Origin: Hyphococcus sp.
GTDB taxonomy: Bacteria; Pseudomonadota; Alphaproteobacteria; Caulobacterales; Parvularculaceae
DNA: 64,000 nt
Assembly (NCBI GenBank): GCA_021776245.1
Contig: JAJFGF010000068.1
Span: 248,001 to 312,000 of the forward strand
Direction of reading: 5' to 3'
Below the pieces are notes generated by a model that made no database searches, was not told the DNA's origin, and saw only the letters and a list, made by a program, of their open reading frames with translations. The translations under genes and the position numbers were made by a program. Below, piece after piece: positions 8,014 through 17,153 of the stretch; within the stretch, counting starts at the first letter, position 1; each line of letters starts with the position of its first letter.

Positions 8014-9540
8014 TCAGTTGCGCCAGAACGGCTTTATTTTTTCAAACATGGCCCAGGCCCCGTCAATCTCTTTTGCCGCCGCCTCGGCGCGAGCCGCATA
8101 ATAGCCGCAGATAAACCCTGCAGCACGCATGGCCTCTGGGCCTTTGCCCATCGCGGCTTTATTTGCAAGTTTCTGCGCTACGATCGCATCGTTGAGAACG
8201 CCAGACGCATCCTGCATCTCCGCCATGGCCGCCATATAGGGTTTGCGCGTGGCTTTGGGGTAGATTCTGCGGAATAGCTGAACACCATAGCGCAATTTCT
8301 TGAGCGCCAATCGCAATGCGTGAAAACTTGTCGGATCGGCCGGGTCGGTTCCACGCGCAACCTTGCAGGTTTTGCGCCTGGCGCGGTCGAGAACGCGCGC
8401 GCCAAATATCTGCGCCGGAACGCTCAGCTGCTTGGCGCGCCAGGGCTGCAAATGTGCTGTCGCCAGAAGGTCGAGGACAAATTCTGAAAAGACAGGGTCG
8501 GCAATTTGCGCCGAAGCATCAGCCCAGGCCAAAGCGCGGTGCGTATGGGCGGCGGCCTTTAAGCGGGCAAGGCCGTCAATTGCGTAGCGGTTCTCGGCGA
8601 TAGCGGGCAGGGTGTGATCAAGAAAGACATCCCAGTCGCGCGCCGGCCCCAGGGCGCGCGCAATAATTCCAGCCTTTTGCGCCAAATGTTGCAATTGCGG
8701 GCATTTGGCGGCGCGCCGATAAACCCGCTCGACGGCCCGAAACCGGCGAAGCTCAACGCGCATCCGGCGCACGCCTTGCGGGGCGCGGGCGTCCAGGATC
8801 GACGTCTGGAGCCTGATGAGGCGCTCCGCAGCAGTGATCAACGCGCGCTGCAGGATGGCGTCGGCGTTGTCGCTCGCGGATGCCGAAAACGGCGTGACGT
8901 CGGGAACCGCAAAGCAGCGCCCCGAAGCGATCAGCGCCGCCGCATCACGCTTTGAAAGCATGTGAAGCCGTAACGGCGCATTTTCGAGCGTGAGCTGCGC
9001 TGCGACAAAAAGATCCGCCGGATCGCCCGAGATGAGCTTAAGCGCGACTTCACCGATCGGTCCGTCGACTGGACGCTCGGCATTGAGCGCCGCCGACGCC
9101 GTGCCGATATCGATCGAAATTTCGAGCGCCGAAGTCTTGAAGTTAAACTCAGCGCGCCAGCGGTCGATGGAAATTTCTGAGACGGCGCGCAGCCTCAGCG
9201 TCGCTTCCTCAAGCAATCGATCAATTTTGGCTTCTCCGACCGGCGTGGGAAAGCCGGCGGTATCGCCAAGGTCGCAAACCCATTCCCGGCGGGCGGTAAT
9301 ACCAGGAGAAGCCGTGGACTTGATGGTTTGAACGGTTCCATCTGAGGCTTCCCGCTGTCTGAGGCTAAGCCCGGCGGCGGCCAACACGCCGTCAGCCGTA
9401 TCAAAATAAACAGATCCAATTCGCTCCCAGCGACCCCCGGCGGGTATCAGGGCGCGCAAGAATGCGCTTTCCGGCAATGCCGATAACATTGGCATTGGCC
9501 CGGAAAACTTAACTTCCAGTTCCTTGTTTTCTTTGGCCAT
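8014..9540 (-). CDS. CYTH-CHAD domain protein
   Basis: 508 residues from ATG at 9540; a longer open frame to 9708 overlaps hisA and lacks support. The N-terminal CYTH (triphosphate tunnel) domain shows the ELEVKF signature at residues 7-12 and further charged strands ([14 protein letters not shown]). From about residue 240 the His- and Arg-rich CHAD domain follows ([47 protein letters not shown]). Such proteins bind or hydrolyse inorganic polyphosphate or triphosphates. The insertion between hisA and hisF in the same orientation is unusual; no link between the two functions is known, so polar co-expression is the only inference. Confidence 0.9.
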   Translation of the reverse strand: MAKENKELEVKFSGPMPMLSALPESAFLRALIPAGGRWERIGSVYFDTADGVLAAAGLSLRQREASDGTVQTIKSTASPGITARREWVCDLGDTAGFPTPVGEAKIDRLLEEATLRLRAVSEISIDRWRAEFNFKTSALEISIDIGTASAALNAERPVDGPIGEVALKLISGDPADLFVAAQLTLENAPLRLHMLSKRDAAALIASGRCFAVPDVTPFSASASDNADAILQRALITAAERLIRLQTSILDARAPQGVRRMRVELRRFRAVERVYRRAAKCPQLQHLAQKAGIIARALGPARDWDVFLDHTLPAIAENRYAIDGLARLKAAAHTHRALAWADASAQIADPVFSEFVLDLLATAHLQPWRAKQLSVPAQIFGARVLDRARRKTCKVARGTDPADPTSFHALRLALKKLRYGVQLFRRIYPKATRKPYMAAMAEMQDASGVLNDAIVAQKLANKAAMGKGPEAMRAAGFICGYYAARAEAAAKEIDGAWAMFEKIKPFWRN

Positions 9541-9643
9541 ATTTGGCGCTGACCCACTTTTTCCCCAGCACCGGCCACCATAGCGTGCAGTTCTGCTAAA
9601 GGACACGGAACGAACCGCAATAAACCGGCCGCATTCTGGGTGA

Positions 9644-10384
9644 TCAGGCGGCGCTGTCGGCCGCCGCGAGAGCCTCGACGGGATCGATTCGCCCGTCATA
9701 AAGCGCACGCCCGATGATCACGCCTTCGATATTGTCATGAGCTCGTTTCAGGCCGGTAATATCGCTTAACGAAGCCACCCCGCCGGAGGCAATAACCGGT
9801 ATGGCCGCGGCTTCGGCGAGGTCGGCGGTCGTTTCGATATTGACGCCCTGCAGGGCGCCATCGCGATTGATGTCTGTAAAGATAATCGCTGCAACGCCCT
9901 GATCCTCATAGCGTTTTACTATTTCTGCTGGGGTATGACCGGAATCGCCATCCCAGCCGTCGGTCATGACCCGGCCATCCCGGGCGTCGATACCGACAAC
10001 AATTCGGCCGGGAAATTTTTTGCACGCCTCGGCAACGAACCTGGCGTCTCGAACAGCGGCCGTCCCCAAGATAACCCGGGTCAGACCAGCCGATAGCCAT
10101 CGTTCTATCGCGGCAATATTGCGTATGCCTCCGCCAAGCTGAGCCTTCAGCTTAGTGGCGCCCAGTATGGCCGACGCCGCGCGGCCGTTTTCCGACTGCC
10201 CGGCAAAGGCCCCGTCCAGATCAACAATATGAACCCAGGAAAAGCCGGATTTTTCAAAATCGGCAGCCTGCGCTGCTGGATCCTTATTATAGACTGTTGC
10301 CGCGTCCATCCGCCCGCGAAGAAGCCTGACGCAGGTGCCGTCTTTCAAATCAATTGCCGGATAGACCGTCAGACACCGGGTCAT
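9644..10384 (-). CDS. hisA: ProFAR isomerase
   Basis: 246 residues. Amadori isomerase of histidine synthesis with a (beta/alpha)8 barrel related to HisF. Catalytic Asp12 lies in [10 protein letters not shown] and the second Asp in [10 protein letters not shown]. The GGGIRN and ASGGVAS phosphate loops are present. The start overlaps the hisH stop by four bases. No PriA-type fusion is seen. Confidence 0.97.
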   Translation of the reverse strand: MTRCLTVYPAIDLKDGTCVRLLRGRMDAATVYNKDPAAQAADFEKSGFSWVHIVDLDGAFAGQSENGRAASAILGATKLKAQLGGGIRNIAAIERWLSAGLTRVILGTAAVRDARFVAEACKKFPGRIVVGIDARDGRVMTDGWDGDSGHTPAEIVKRYEDQGVAAIIFTDINRDGALQGVNIETTADLAEAAAIPVIASGGVASLSDITGLKRAHDNIEGVIIGRALYDGRIDPVEALAAADSAA

Positions 10385-11025
10385 TGGGGCGACCAGTTCA
10401 GGAAGTTGGCGAGCAAGGTCAGGCCAGCGGCCTGACTCTTTTCAGGGTGGAATTGGACACCGAGAATATTGTCCCTTGCAATCGCCGCCAGCACGGGCCC
10501 ACCATGATCCGTAACCGAAATCGCATGCTGGTCGCTTTCGAGATCGAAATGATAGGAATGCGCGAAATAAAAGGCCTGGCTGTCAAGCTTCGCGAAGAGC
10601 GGATGAGATGCGCATAATTCAACCTGGTTCCAACCCATATGCGGCGTGCAAAATCCCGGCCTGGGCGCAAGCGGCTTGACGATACCCGGTATCCAGCCGA
10701 GCCCCTGGTGGGATCCAAATTCCAGACCTTGCGTAGCCAGTAGCTGCATGCCGACACAAATCCCCAGAAACGGACGGTGATCGATCAGGACCCGGTGTTC
10801 CAGCGCCTCGAGGACGCCGCGGCGCGCCGCAAGCCCGGCCATACAAGCCGCAAAGGCGCCAACGCCCGGCAAAACCAGGCGGTCAGCGGCGCGAATCGCC
10901 GCCGGGTCGTTGGTGATTTCGATTGCCGCGCCGATGCCGGAATCGCGCGACGCCCGCTCAAACGCCTTCGCGACGGACCGGAGATTTCCGGATCCACAGT
11001 CAATAATCGTAATGTTTTGCGCCAT
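10381..11025 (-). CDS. hisH: Imidazole glycerol phosphate synthase glutaminase subunit
   Basis: 214 residues, class I glutamine amidotransferase. The triad is visible: nucleophile Cys90 in [11 protein letters not shown], His193 and Glu195 in [10 protein letters not shown]. It supplies ammonia to HisF. A terminator-like hairpin lies upstream at 11088-11120, so hisH-hisA-CHAD-hisF-hisE probably start from their own promoter within 11026-11087. Confidence 0.96.
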   Translation of the reverse strand: MAQNITIIDCGSGNLRSVAKAFERASRDSGIGAAIEITNDPAAIRAADRLVLPGVGAFAACMAGLAARRGVLEALEHRVLIDHRPFLGICVGMQLLATQGLEFGSHQGLGWIPGIVKPLAPRPGFCTPHMGWNQVELCASHPLFAKLDSQAFYFAHSYHFDLESDQHAISVTDHGGPVLAAIARDNILGVQFHPEKSQAAGLTLLANFLNWSPQ

Positions 11026-11087
11026 GGGCCGCTTTTAGCGCCGCTATGATGCCGTGCAAGAGGCCCAATATTGGTGATTGCGCAATA

Positions 11088-11120
11088 AAAAACCAGCGCG
11101 GCCGAGGCCGCGCTGGTTTG
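11088..11120 (-). terminator. Intrinsic terminator between the small Cys-rich gene and hisH
   Basis: Stem AACCAGCGCGGCC / GGCCGCGCTGGTT with a very short loop. On the minus strand it is followed by TTTTTTATTG. It should end transcripts from hisB and the small gene before hisH. Confidence 0.85.
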
Positions 11121-11293
11121 ATTTGGTTTCTGCGTTGATCGCGGCGGACCGTCAGGCTGGAGCACCCCAACAGGCGTCGATTGCTTCTTTCGATGCAGCG
11201 CCTAGATTTTCCATATCCGTTTCGGCGGCAGCGGTCATCAGCTTATTTATTCTCAATGACTCCGTTCGCGCTGGAATTAGCCTGGTCGAAGGA

Positions 11294-11563
11294 TCAGCGC
11301 GTGCACTGATCCATTGCCGCCTGCGCCTCATCGGAAGCCGCTGCATAGCGCTCTGCGGGATCGGCAATTGCGCCGAGCGTTTGAAATTCCTCTTGTAGCG
11401 CTGCGCTTTCAGAAACCGCGTCCTCAAGGCAGGTGCAACCGGATGTGTCACGGCCTTCTGCTTCAAGAGCAGCGATGCAGGCATCAGCCATTTCGCCCGC
11501 TGATACGGTTGAAAACGATGTTGCGCAGACAGCTGCCGCAGCAATGATTTGTGCTAGTCTCAT
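11294..11563 (-). CDS. Small exported cysteine-containing protein
   Basis: 89 residues from ATG at 11563, preceded by AGGGG. A signal peptide (RLAQIIAAAAVCATSFSTVSA) is followed by a helical, acidic domain with cysteines in ADACIAALE, SGCTCLED and MDQC, a pattern suggesting disulfide bonds in the periplasm. I do not recognise the family. The 140 bases between its stop and the terminator still carry a stop-free tail in another frame (about 11152-11238) ending in a similar Ala/Cys helix. The 240-base gap upstream to hisB contains no gene I can support. Confidence 0.6.
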   Translation of the reverse strand: MRLAQIIAAAAVCATSFSTVSAGEMADACIAALEAEGRDTSGCTCLEDAVSESAALQEEFQTLGAIADPAERYAAASDEAQAAMDQCTR

Positions 11564-11803
11564 TGGAATAGACCCCTGTTGGTTTCGCGCCCAAAAGCCC
11601 GGCAATGCCGGACAAAACACAACTATCGAGCAGCTCGAATTTTCACCCCAGCTGCGATCTGACCCCAAAGCGGCGTGCGGGGTCAAGAATTTCGAGAGGC
11701 AAAAACTGCAATTAACGCAACGGTAAGCCGCTGCGGCGCCGGCGCAGGATGTGGCGGGGCCGGCAAATGACGATTCAGCGATTTTCGGCAGGGGCGCCCG
11801 GCG

Positions 11804-12397
11804 TCAGCCGCCAAGGACGCCTTTTGTTGAAGGGGCCGCGCCTTCGGCCCGCGGATCGAGGGCGACCGCCATGCGGAAAGCCCGCGCCGTCGCCTTAAAG
11901 CAACTTTCGATAATGTGGTGCGTATTGGCGCCGTAAATGTTTTCCACATGGAGGCATAGACCCCCATTCATCGCAAAGGCGTGAAACCACTCTTTGAACA
12001 ACTCAGTGTCCATTTCGCCAATTTTCGGCCGTTCAAAATTGACCTTCCAGACAAGGTAAGGGCGTTTCGATATATCAAGCGCGGCGCGCGATAATGTTTC
12101 ATCCATAGGAATACAGGCGTGACCAAACCGTACGATACCGGCGCAATCGCCCAGCGCCTGCGCCGCCGCCTGGCCGATAACGATTCCGACATCTTCGACA
12201 GTGTGGTGCATGTCGATATGAAGATCGCCTTCCGCCCGCACTTTCAGATCGAGCATCGCATGCTTGGCGAACGCCTCGAGCATATGATCGAAAAAGCCAA
12301 TGCCGGTGTCGATATCGTAATCGCCCGTTCCATCGAGTTCGAGCGCAACGAAAATATCCGTTTCGCGGGTCTTTCGCTCAACTGTGGCTGCACGCAT
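11804..12397 (-). CDS. hisB: Imidazoleglycerol-phosphate dehydratase
   Basis: 197 residues from ATG at 12397, which has AAGGAAA seven bases upstream; an in-frame GTG at 12415 has none. The metal-binding repeats are clear: [24 protein letters not shown] and [14 protein letters not shown]. It is the monofunctional IGPD form without the HisN-type phosphatase. It is divergent from hslV with a 148-base gap that must hold both promoters. Confidence 0.97.
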   Translation of the reverse strand: MRAATVERKTRETDIFVALELDGTGDYDIDTGIGFFDHMLEAFAKHAMLDLKVRAEGDLHIDMHHTVEDVGIVIGQAAAQALGDCAGIVRFGHACIPMDETLSRAALDISKRPYLVWKVNFERPKIGEMDTELFKEWFHAFAMNGGLCLHVENIYGANTHHIIESCFKATARAFRMAVALDPRAEGAAPSTKGVLGG

Positions 12398-12545
12398 GTG
12401 GCTTTCCTTTGTCACGTCCAGCCATGAAGCTGGCCGCCTTGAAGCCCGGGCCTGGCGGTTTAAAGTAAGGCCGGATTAATCTGGTTTCTATTGAAGAAAA
12501 GACTATAGGTCCACAATCAGGGACCAAGAACCAAGGCAAAACCTT

Positions 12546-13094
12546 ATGAGCATGTTGGAAATGCACGGCACAACGATTTTAGCTGTGCGCCGCGGCGGCG
12601 CGGTCTGTGTTGGCGGCGACGGTCAAGTGAGCCTCGGGCAGACGGTGGTTAAGGGCGACGCAAAAAAGGTGCGCCGGCTCGCAGGCGGTTCGGTCATTGC
12701 TGGTTTCGCCGGTGCGACAGCGGACGCATTTACGCTGCTGGAGCGCCTGGAATCGAAACTTGAGCAATACCCGACCCAGTTAACCCGGGCCTGTGTCGAG
12801 CTTGCAAAAGACTGGCGCACCGACCGTTACCTCCGGCGGCTTGAGGCGATGATGATCGTTGCTGATAAAGACGTAACACTCACGCTGTCGGGCGTCGGCG
12901 ATGTTTTGGAGCCCCAGCACGGCGTCACAGGCATTGGTTCCGGCGGCGATTTCGCCAGGGCCGCCGCAAGGGCGCTGATCGATGAAACCGACCTCTCAGC
13001 CGAAGAAATTGTTCGCAAAGCGATGACGGTCGCCGCTTCGATTTGCGTTTACACCAATGGCGAATTGACCATAGAGGCGATTGCAGGGGACTGA
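12546..13094 (+). CDS. hslV: ATP-dependent protease subunit HslV
   Basis: 182 residues. Proteasome-like Ntn peptidase that forms the two-ring core of the HslVU (ClpYQ) protease. The catalytic Thr is Thr9 in [11 protein letters not shown], so processing should remove the first eight residues. [23 protein letters not shown] and [14 protein letters not shown] are family hallmarks. It is followed by hslU after 83 bases, the standard pair. The divergent gene is hisB. Confidence 0.97.
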   Translation: MSMLEMHGTTILAVRRGGAVCVGGDGQVSLGQTVVKGDAKKVRRLAGGSVIAGFAGATADAFTLLERLESKLEQYPTQLTRACVELAKDWRTDRYLRRLEAMMIVADKDVTLTLSGVGDVLEPQHGVTGIGSGGDFARAAARALIDETDLSAEEIVRKAMTVAASICVYTNGELTIEAIAGD

Positions 13095-13177
13095 CGGTTA
13101 TCTGCCGGCCGGGATTGCGCTTTGCCGCCGCCGCTCTATTTCTCTCCTCCGTTACCAATGTATTTTAGGCCAATTCC

Positions 13178-14485
13178 ATGACTGACTTTTCTCCCCGTGA
13201 GATCGTATCCGAACTTGACAGGTTTATTGTCGGACAAAATGCCGCCAAGCGCGCCGTCGCTATCGCGCTGCGCAATCGTTGGCGCCGTCGGCGCATCGAA
13301 GGCCCCCTGCAAGACGAAGTGACGCCAAAAAATATTTTAATGATTGGTCCGACCGGGGTTGGCAAAACGGAAATCTCACGCCGCTTGGCCAGGTTGGCAG
13401 GGGCGCCGTTTTTGAAAGTCGAAGCGACTAAATTTACCGAAGTGGGTTATGTCGGTCGCGACGTTGATTCCATTGTTCGCGACCTCGTCGAGATTGCTGT
13501 TGGTCTTGTTCGCGAGTCAAAGCGTGAAGAAGTAAAAACCGCCGCACACGCCGCGGCCGAGACGCGCGTTCTCGATGCGCTGGTCGGCGAGCAAGGCGGG
13601 CAGGCGACGCGCGACAAGTTTCAGGAAAAGCTGCGAGCGGGCGAGCTTGACGATCGGGAAATCGAACTCGACTTGCGCGAGACTCAGAGCGGAACGCCGA
13701 TGCTTGACATTCCGGGCATGCAGGGCGGTCAGGTGGGGATGATCAATTTGTCGGACATGCTGGGCAAGGCCTTTCAGGGTCCGCGCACAAAACGACGCAT
13801 GAAAGTAAAAGACGCCTACGCTCCGGTCATCGCCGAAGAGTCGGACAATATGCTGGACGAAGAGACGATTGCCCGCGAGGCTGTCGATCTCGCGCAAAAT
13901 GACGGCATCGTTTTTCTTGACGAAATCGACAAAATCGCGCGCGGCGCTGAGCGCGCGAGCGCCGATGTTTCGCGCGAAGGCGTGCAGCGCGATCTTTTGC
14001 CGTTAATTGAAGGCGCCACGGTGCCAACGAAATATGGCCCGGTCAAAACCGACCACATTTTATTTATCGCGTCCGGCGCTTTTCACCTTTCAAAACCATC
14101 AGACCTTCTGCCGGAACTTCAGGGGCGGCTGCCGATACGCGTCGAGCTGGATGCGCTTTCACGGGATGATTTGCGGCGCATTCTGGTCGAGCCGGAAGCG
14201 AGCCTTTTAAAGCAATATGCAGCGCTGATCGCGACCGAAGGCGTGAAACTGGTGTTCTCCGAGGACGCCGCCGATGCGCTCGCCGACGCCGCCGTGGCGG
14301 TTAATTCGAGTGTTGAAAATATCGGTGCGCGGCGCCTGGCGACGATTATGGAGACGGTGCTTGATGAAATCTCGTTCAGCGCCGCAGACCGCCCCAGTGA
14401 GACGATTGAGATCGATGCCGCCTATGTCGAAGGGCGCCTGGGCGATATCGCTAAAAATGCCGATTTGTCGAAGTATATCCTTTAG
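13178..14485 (+). CDS. hslU: HslU ATPase subunit
   Basis: 435 residues, AAA+ unfoldase that feeds HslV. Walker A is GPTGVGKTE at 57-65, Walker B is [13 protein letters not shown] near residues 243-255, followed by the arginine-bearing sensor regions ([19 protein letters not shown]). The C-terminus ends DLSKYIL, the conserved tail that docks into HslV. The I domain insertion (about 110-235) carries the GVGMINL-like conserved [13 protein letters not shown] segment. Length is normal. Confidence 0.98.
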   Translation: MTDFSPREIVSELDRFIVGQNAAKRAVAIALRNRWRRRRIEGPLQDEVTPKNILMIGPTGVGKTEISRRLARLAGAPFLKVEATKFTEVGYVGRDVDSIVRDLVEIAVGLVRESKREEVKTAAHAAAETRVLDALVGEQGGQATRDKFQEKLRAGELDDREIELDLRETQSGTPMLDIPGMQGGQVGMINLSDMLGKAFQGPRTKRRMKVKDAYAPVIAEESDNMLDEETIAREAVDLAQNDGIVFLDEIDKIARGAERASADVSREGVQRDLLPLIEGATVPTKYGPVKTDHILFIASGAFHLSKPSDLLPELQGRLPIRVELDALSRDDLRRILVEPEASLLKQYAALIATEGVKLVFSEDAADALADAAVAVNSSVENIGARRLATIMETVLDEISFSAADRPSETIEIDAAYVEGRLGDIAKNADLSKYIL

Positions 14486-14678
14486 CAGATATAGGCGCTT
14501 TCGTTGTCGAAATGAGTATTTTTGCGGGCTGTTTCGGTAACATTGCCGGGATTTCGCCGGTGCGCGCCCTGAACCCGCCATTTTCCGCCATTCAGCAGGG
14601 CCCGAGAGCGACTGTGGCAGATTTCGCGCAGGATCGCCCCGGGGCGGACCAATGGCCGCCGACGGGCTTTCGCAAAGC

Positions 14679-14693
14679 TTAATAGCAGGTTAA
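14679..14693 (+). promoter_or_regulatory. Perfect CtrA-type box TTAA-N7-TTAA
   Basis: TTAATAGCAGGTTAA lies 30 bases before the ATG of the PDT-like membrane protein. This is the full consensus for CtrA binding in Caulobacter-type bacteria. In activated promoters the box overlaps the -35 region, which would place the transcript start very close to the ATG, so the mRNA may be nearly leaderless. The remaining part of the 238-base gap after hslU shows no gene. Confidence 0.6.
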
Positions 14694-14723
14694 TCTAGCG
14701 GCCTTCAGGGGAATAGTGGGCTT

Positions 14724-16601
14724 ATGGTTATGGCAGACGGCGCACCAAGGCTTTTTGGCAAAAAACGCTCTTTGATGGACGAGGCTGAGGATTCCGATCC
14801 GCGCTTCTCAAAAAGGAGCGAGCCGGAAAAAGCGCATTTTGGCGGCAAATCGAAGAAACGCCCGCGCATCGCTTTTACCGGCGAGGAATTTGGCTTCGGC
14901 TATCAGGCGACCGAACATTTCTTAAGGCGCGCACGCGAACATGGCACCGTTGCTGACGCCGGCATCTCCGGCGTCTCGGCGCGGACTGAGCGCGAGTTTG
15001 ACGCCGCCAGCAAGAACAGTCGGTTTGATTATCATGCGGACATTCCGCAACCGTTGCGCACTAAAGAACAGGCGTTGATGGCGGTCAAAAGTCAGACAGC
15101 GGATTTTGCGCTGGCGCCATTTTATAGTCCCTATGCTGGTTATGATTTTGAAACCCTGCGCGCACTGAGCACGCTCGTAACCCTCATGGGCGTCGAGCAG
15201 GTTGAAGCGACAGACAATCTTTGCCTCGCCGTTCATGAGTCTCAGCTATATGACCTCATTCAATCTTCGCATCCGGGAACCGGATTTTCTGCGCTTCAAC
15301 GGCGAATGCGGAAATCATGGGGCAGGGTCGATGCCGACAGCGGCAATGCGCCCGGCGGCGACTATGAAGCGGAAATGCCGCGCGCCGGTCTGCCCATTGA
15401 CATGGCCGACCAAAAACTAATCCGTGACCGGATCGATACCGTATTTGCCGGCCCTGAGGCGGCAAGGCGCTGCAAATCAAAACTCGACGGGCTTCGCGCG
15501 ATAGGCCTTGAGGTTCAGGAAACCGCTCAAATGGTCGAGCCGCATCGCGAACTCGCCAAACTGGCGAGATCGTCAACCAATCCGACGCGGCAGACAAATA
15601 CCTTTTTCGATCCCGTAACTGGCGAAACGCGGTTTTTCTCGTCACTCGGCGCAGAATCCCAAAGCGGCAACCTGTTTGGCATGGTGCTTCCTTATGAAGT
15701 TGCGATGCGATCATCTGACTATCTGATTATTGACCATAATTTCGATGACGCACCGCCGGCAAAAACGCGGTTTATGGCTGTCGAAAACAACCCCGATCAC
15801 AGTCTGTTTGAAGACAAATACCGCACCACAGATGCACGCACCGCCTATTGGGATCGTCGCCTCCAGGCTGTCGCCAATCGGGGCGTTTCCGTAGGCGCGG
15901 GCATCATGCAGTTTTTGGGGTCAGTATTAGGCGTCGCGTCCGTCGCCTTGATCGCTTTTGGCGCCTTTGGCTTAAGCGCGGCGTCAATGCCGTTTCTTGA
16001 GGTTCCAGCCGCTCTGGCCTGGTTGTCATCAATGACCTCTGGGGGCGCATTGTTAATGGGCGGCGGTCTGGCGCTTCTTTCCTGGAGCATGGTTTCGGTT
16101 CGAAGTGCAGGCGAGCACGGCGTTCGCGTGATGCTCCGCTTCCGGCGCGACGGCGCCGCAGCTTCAATCGGCGATGTTGAAAACTACCTGCGCAATTACG
16201 GCATCCGACATGCTGTTGTTCGCCTCGGCGAAGACAGCGAGGCTGATGCACCCACCTCAATCGTCCTTGATATCGAATTCGATCGCGAAGATTTCTCATA
16301 TGGGCCGTTCGCCATGCTGACGCGACGCCTTCGCGGTTCCGTTGTTAACGGCGCACTTAAAAAAGCTTTTCAGCGATGGAAGAACCGGGGCGTTATCGTG
16401 CTTGCGGCGATGCCGTTTGAGCCGGAACAGGCGCAATTGCCGAAACACAAGGCAAGGCGCTGGTGGAGTGACGCGGTCTCAGCCTGGGCAGGGGACTTTG
16501 TCGAAACGATGTTTATTCGCTTTTCGCGCCTGTTGATTTTTTATGCGATTCCAGCGGCGATCATCCTTTACGTGGTCTGGAAATATCTGCTGAAGGGATA
16601 A
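14724..16601 (+). CDS. Membrane protein with degenerate prephenate-dehydratase-like region
   Basis: 625 residues; ATG at 14730 is an alternative start. Residues 47-66 (RPRIAFTGEEFGFGYQATEH) resemble the opening of a prephenate dehydratase (PDT) domain. Residues 117-139 (ALMAVKSQTADFAL then APFYSPYAG) align without gaps to the family pattern that ends in PIENS-x-x-G, but the ENS is lost. Residues 348-351 (TRFM) sit where PDT has its catalytic TRF motif. Membrane helices follow at about 393-415 and 437-458, then a soluble region (465-575) that could be ACT-like (SIVLDIEF), and a last helix at 602-621. The N-terminal 45 residues are charged. Enzyme activity is doubtful because of the changed motif; a ligand-sensing role is inference. 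A CtrA box precedes it. Confidence 0.7.
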   Translation: MVMADGAPRLFGKKRSLMDEAEDSDPRFSKRSEPEKAHFGGKSKKRPRIAFTGEEFGFGYQATEHFLRRAREHGTVADAGISGVSARTEREFDAASKNSRFDYHADIPQPLRTKEQALMAVKSQTADFALAPFYSPYAGYDFETLRALSTLVTLMGVEQVEATDNLCLAVHESQLYDLIQSSHPGTGFSALQRRMRKSWGRVDADSGNAPGGDYEAEMPRAGLPIDMADQKLIRDRIDTVFAGPEAARRCKSKLDGLRAIGLEVQETAQMVEPHRELAKLARSSTNPTRQTNTFFDPVTGETRFFSSLGAESQSGNLFGMVLPYEVAMRSSDYLIIDHNFDDAPPAKTRFMAVENNPDHSLFEDKYRTTDARTAYWDRRLQAVANRGVSVGAGIMQFLGSVLGVASVALIAFGAFGLSAASMPFLEVPAALAWLSSMTSGGALLMGGGLALLSWSMVSVRSAGEHGVRVMLRFRRDGAAASIGDVENYLRNYGIRHAVVRLGEDSEADAPTSIVLDIEFDREDFSYGPFAMLTRRLRGSVVNGALKKAFQRWKNRGVIVLAAMPFEPEQAQLPKHKARRWWSDAVSAWAGDFVETMFIRFSRLLIFYAIPAAIILYVVWKYLLKG

Positions 16602-17153
16602 TCAGCGCGCGTTTTCTTTTCGACCGGCTGTTTTCAAAAACACATAGAACGCGCCGCCGCCGCCATGGCGCGGATGTGCGGCGGCAGCCCTGATAACATG
16701 CTGGCGAAAGGCGTCTTCGGAAAGCCAATCCTTAAAGCGCGCGCGCAAAATGCCGCGGCCAGCATGGCCAGACGACGCCCCCTTTCCGGTAATGATGAGG
16801 ACGCATCCATGGCCTCTCGCACGTGCTTCCAGCAAAAAGCCGTAAAGCGCCGCACGCGCTGTCACTTGCGTGTGGCCATGAAGATCAAAAGTCGCATCGA
16901 TGGTTTTTCTACCGCGCCGCACCAGACGGTCAGCCTTCGGATCCCCCGCCGAAAACGGATCCTGACGCTGCGGCTTTGCGGGCTCGTGGCCGCGCGGCGC
17001 CACAGGCGCGGTTTTTTGGGCGGGAAGGCCGGTTGACGGTCCGGTACGGCGCAATTGCTCCGGCCCCGCAGCATTGCGCTCAAGCGGCGTGACATTGCGA
17101 ACCGCGCGGCGCCACAGCGCCGCTTCGCCAGAGGTGATACGCCGGCGTGTCAC
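16602..17153 (-). CDS. Smr domain protein
   Basis: 183 residues. The C-terminal half is a Smr (MutS2-related nuclease) domain with the TFDLHGHTQVTARAAL motif and the ITGKGASSGHAGRGILR loop. Stand-alone Smr proteins are nicking endonucleases or RNA-acting enzymes; the exact substrate is unknown. The N-terminal 80 residues are basic and Pro-rich. It overlaps mltA by four bases and ends directly against the convergent PDT-like gene. Confidence 0.9.
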   Translation of the reverse strand: MTRRRITSGEAALWRRAVRNVTPLERNAAGPEQLRRTGPSTGLPAQKTAPVAPRGHEPAKPQRQDPFSAGDPKADRLVRRGRKTIDATFDLHGHTQVTARAALYGFLLEARARGHGCVLIITGKGASSGHAGRGILRARFKDWLSEDAFRQHVIRAAAAHPRHGGGGAFYVFLKTAGRKENAR

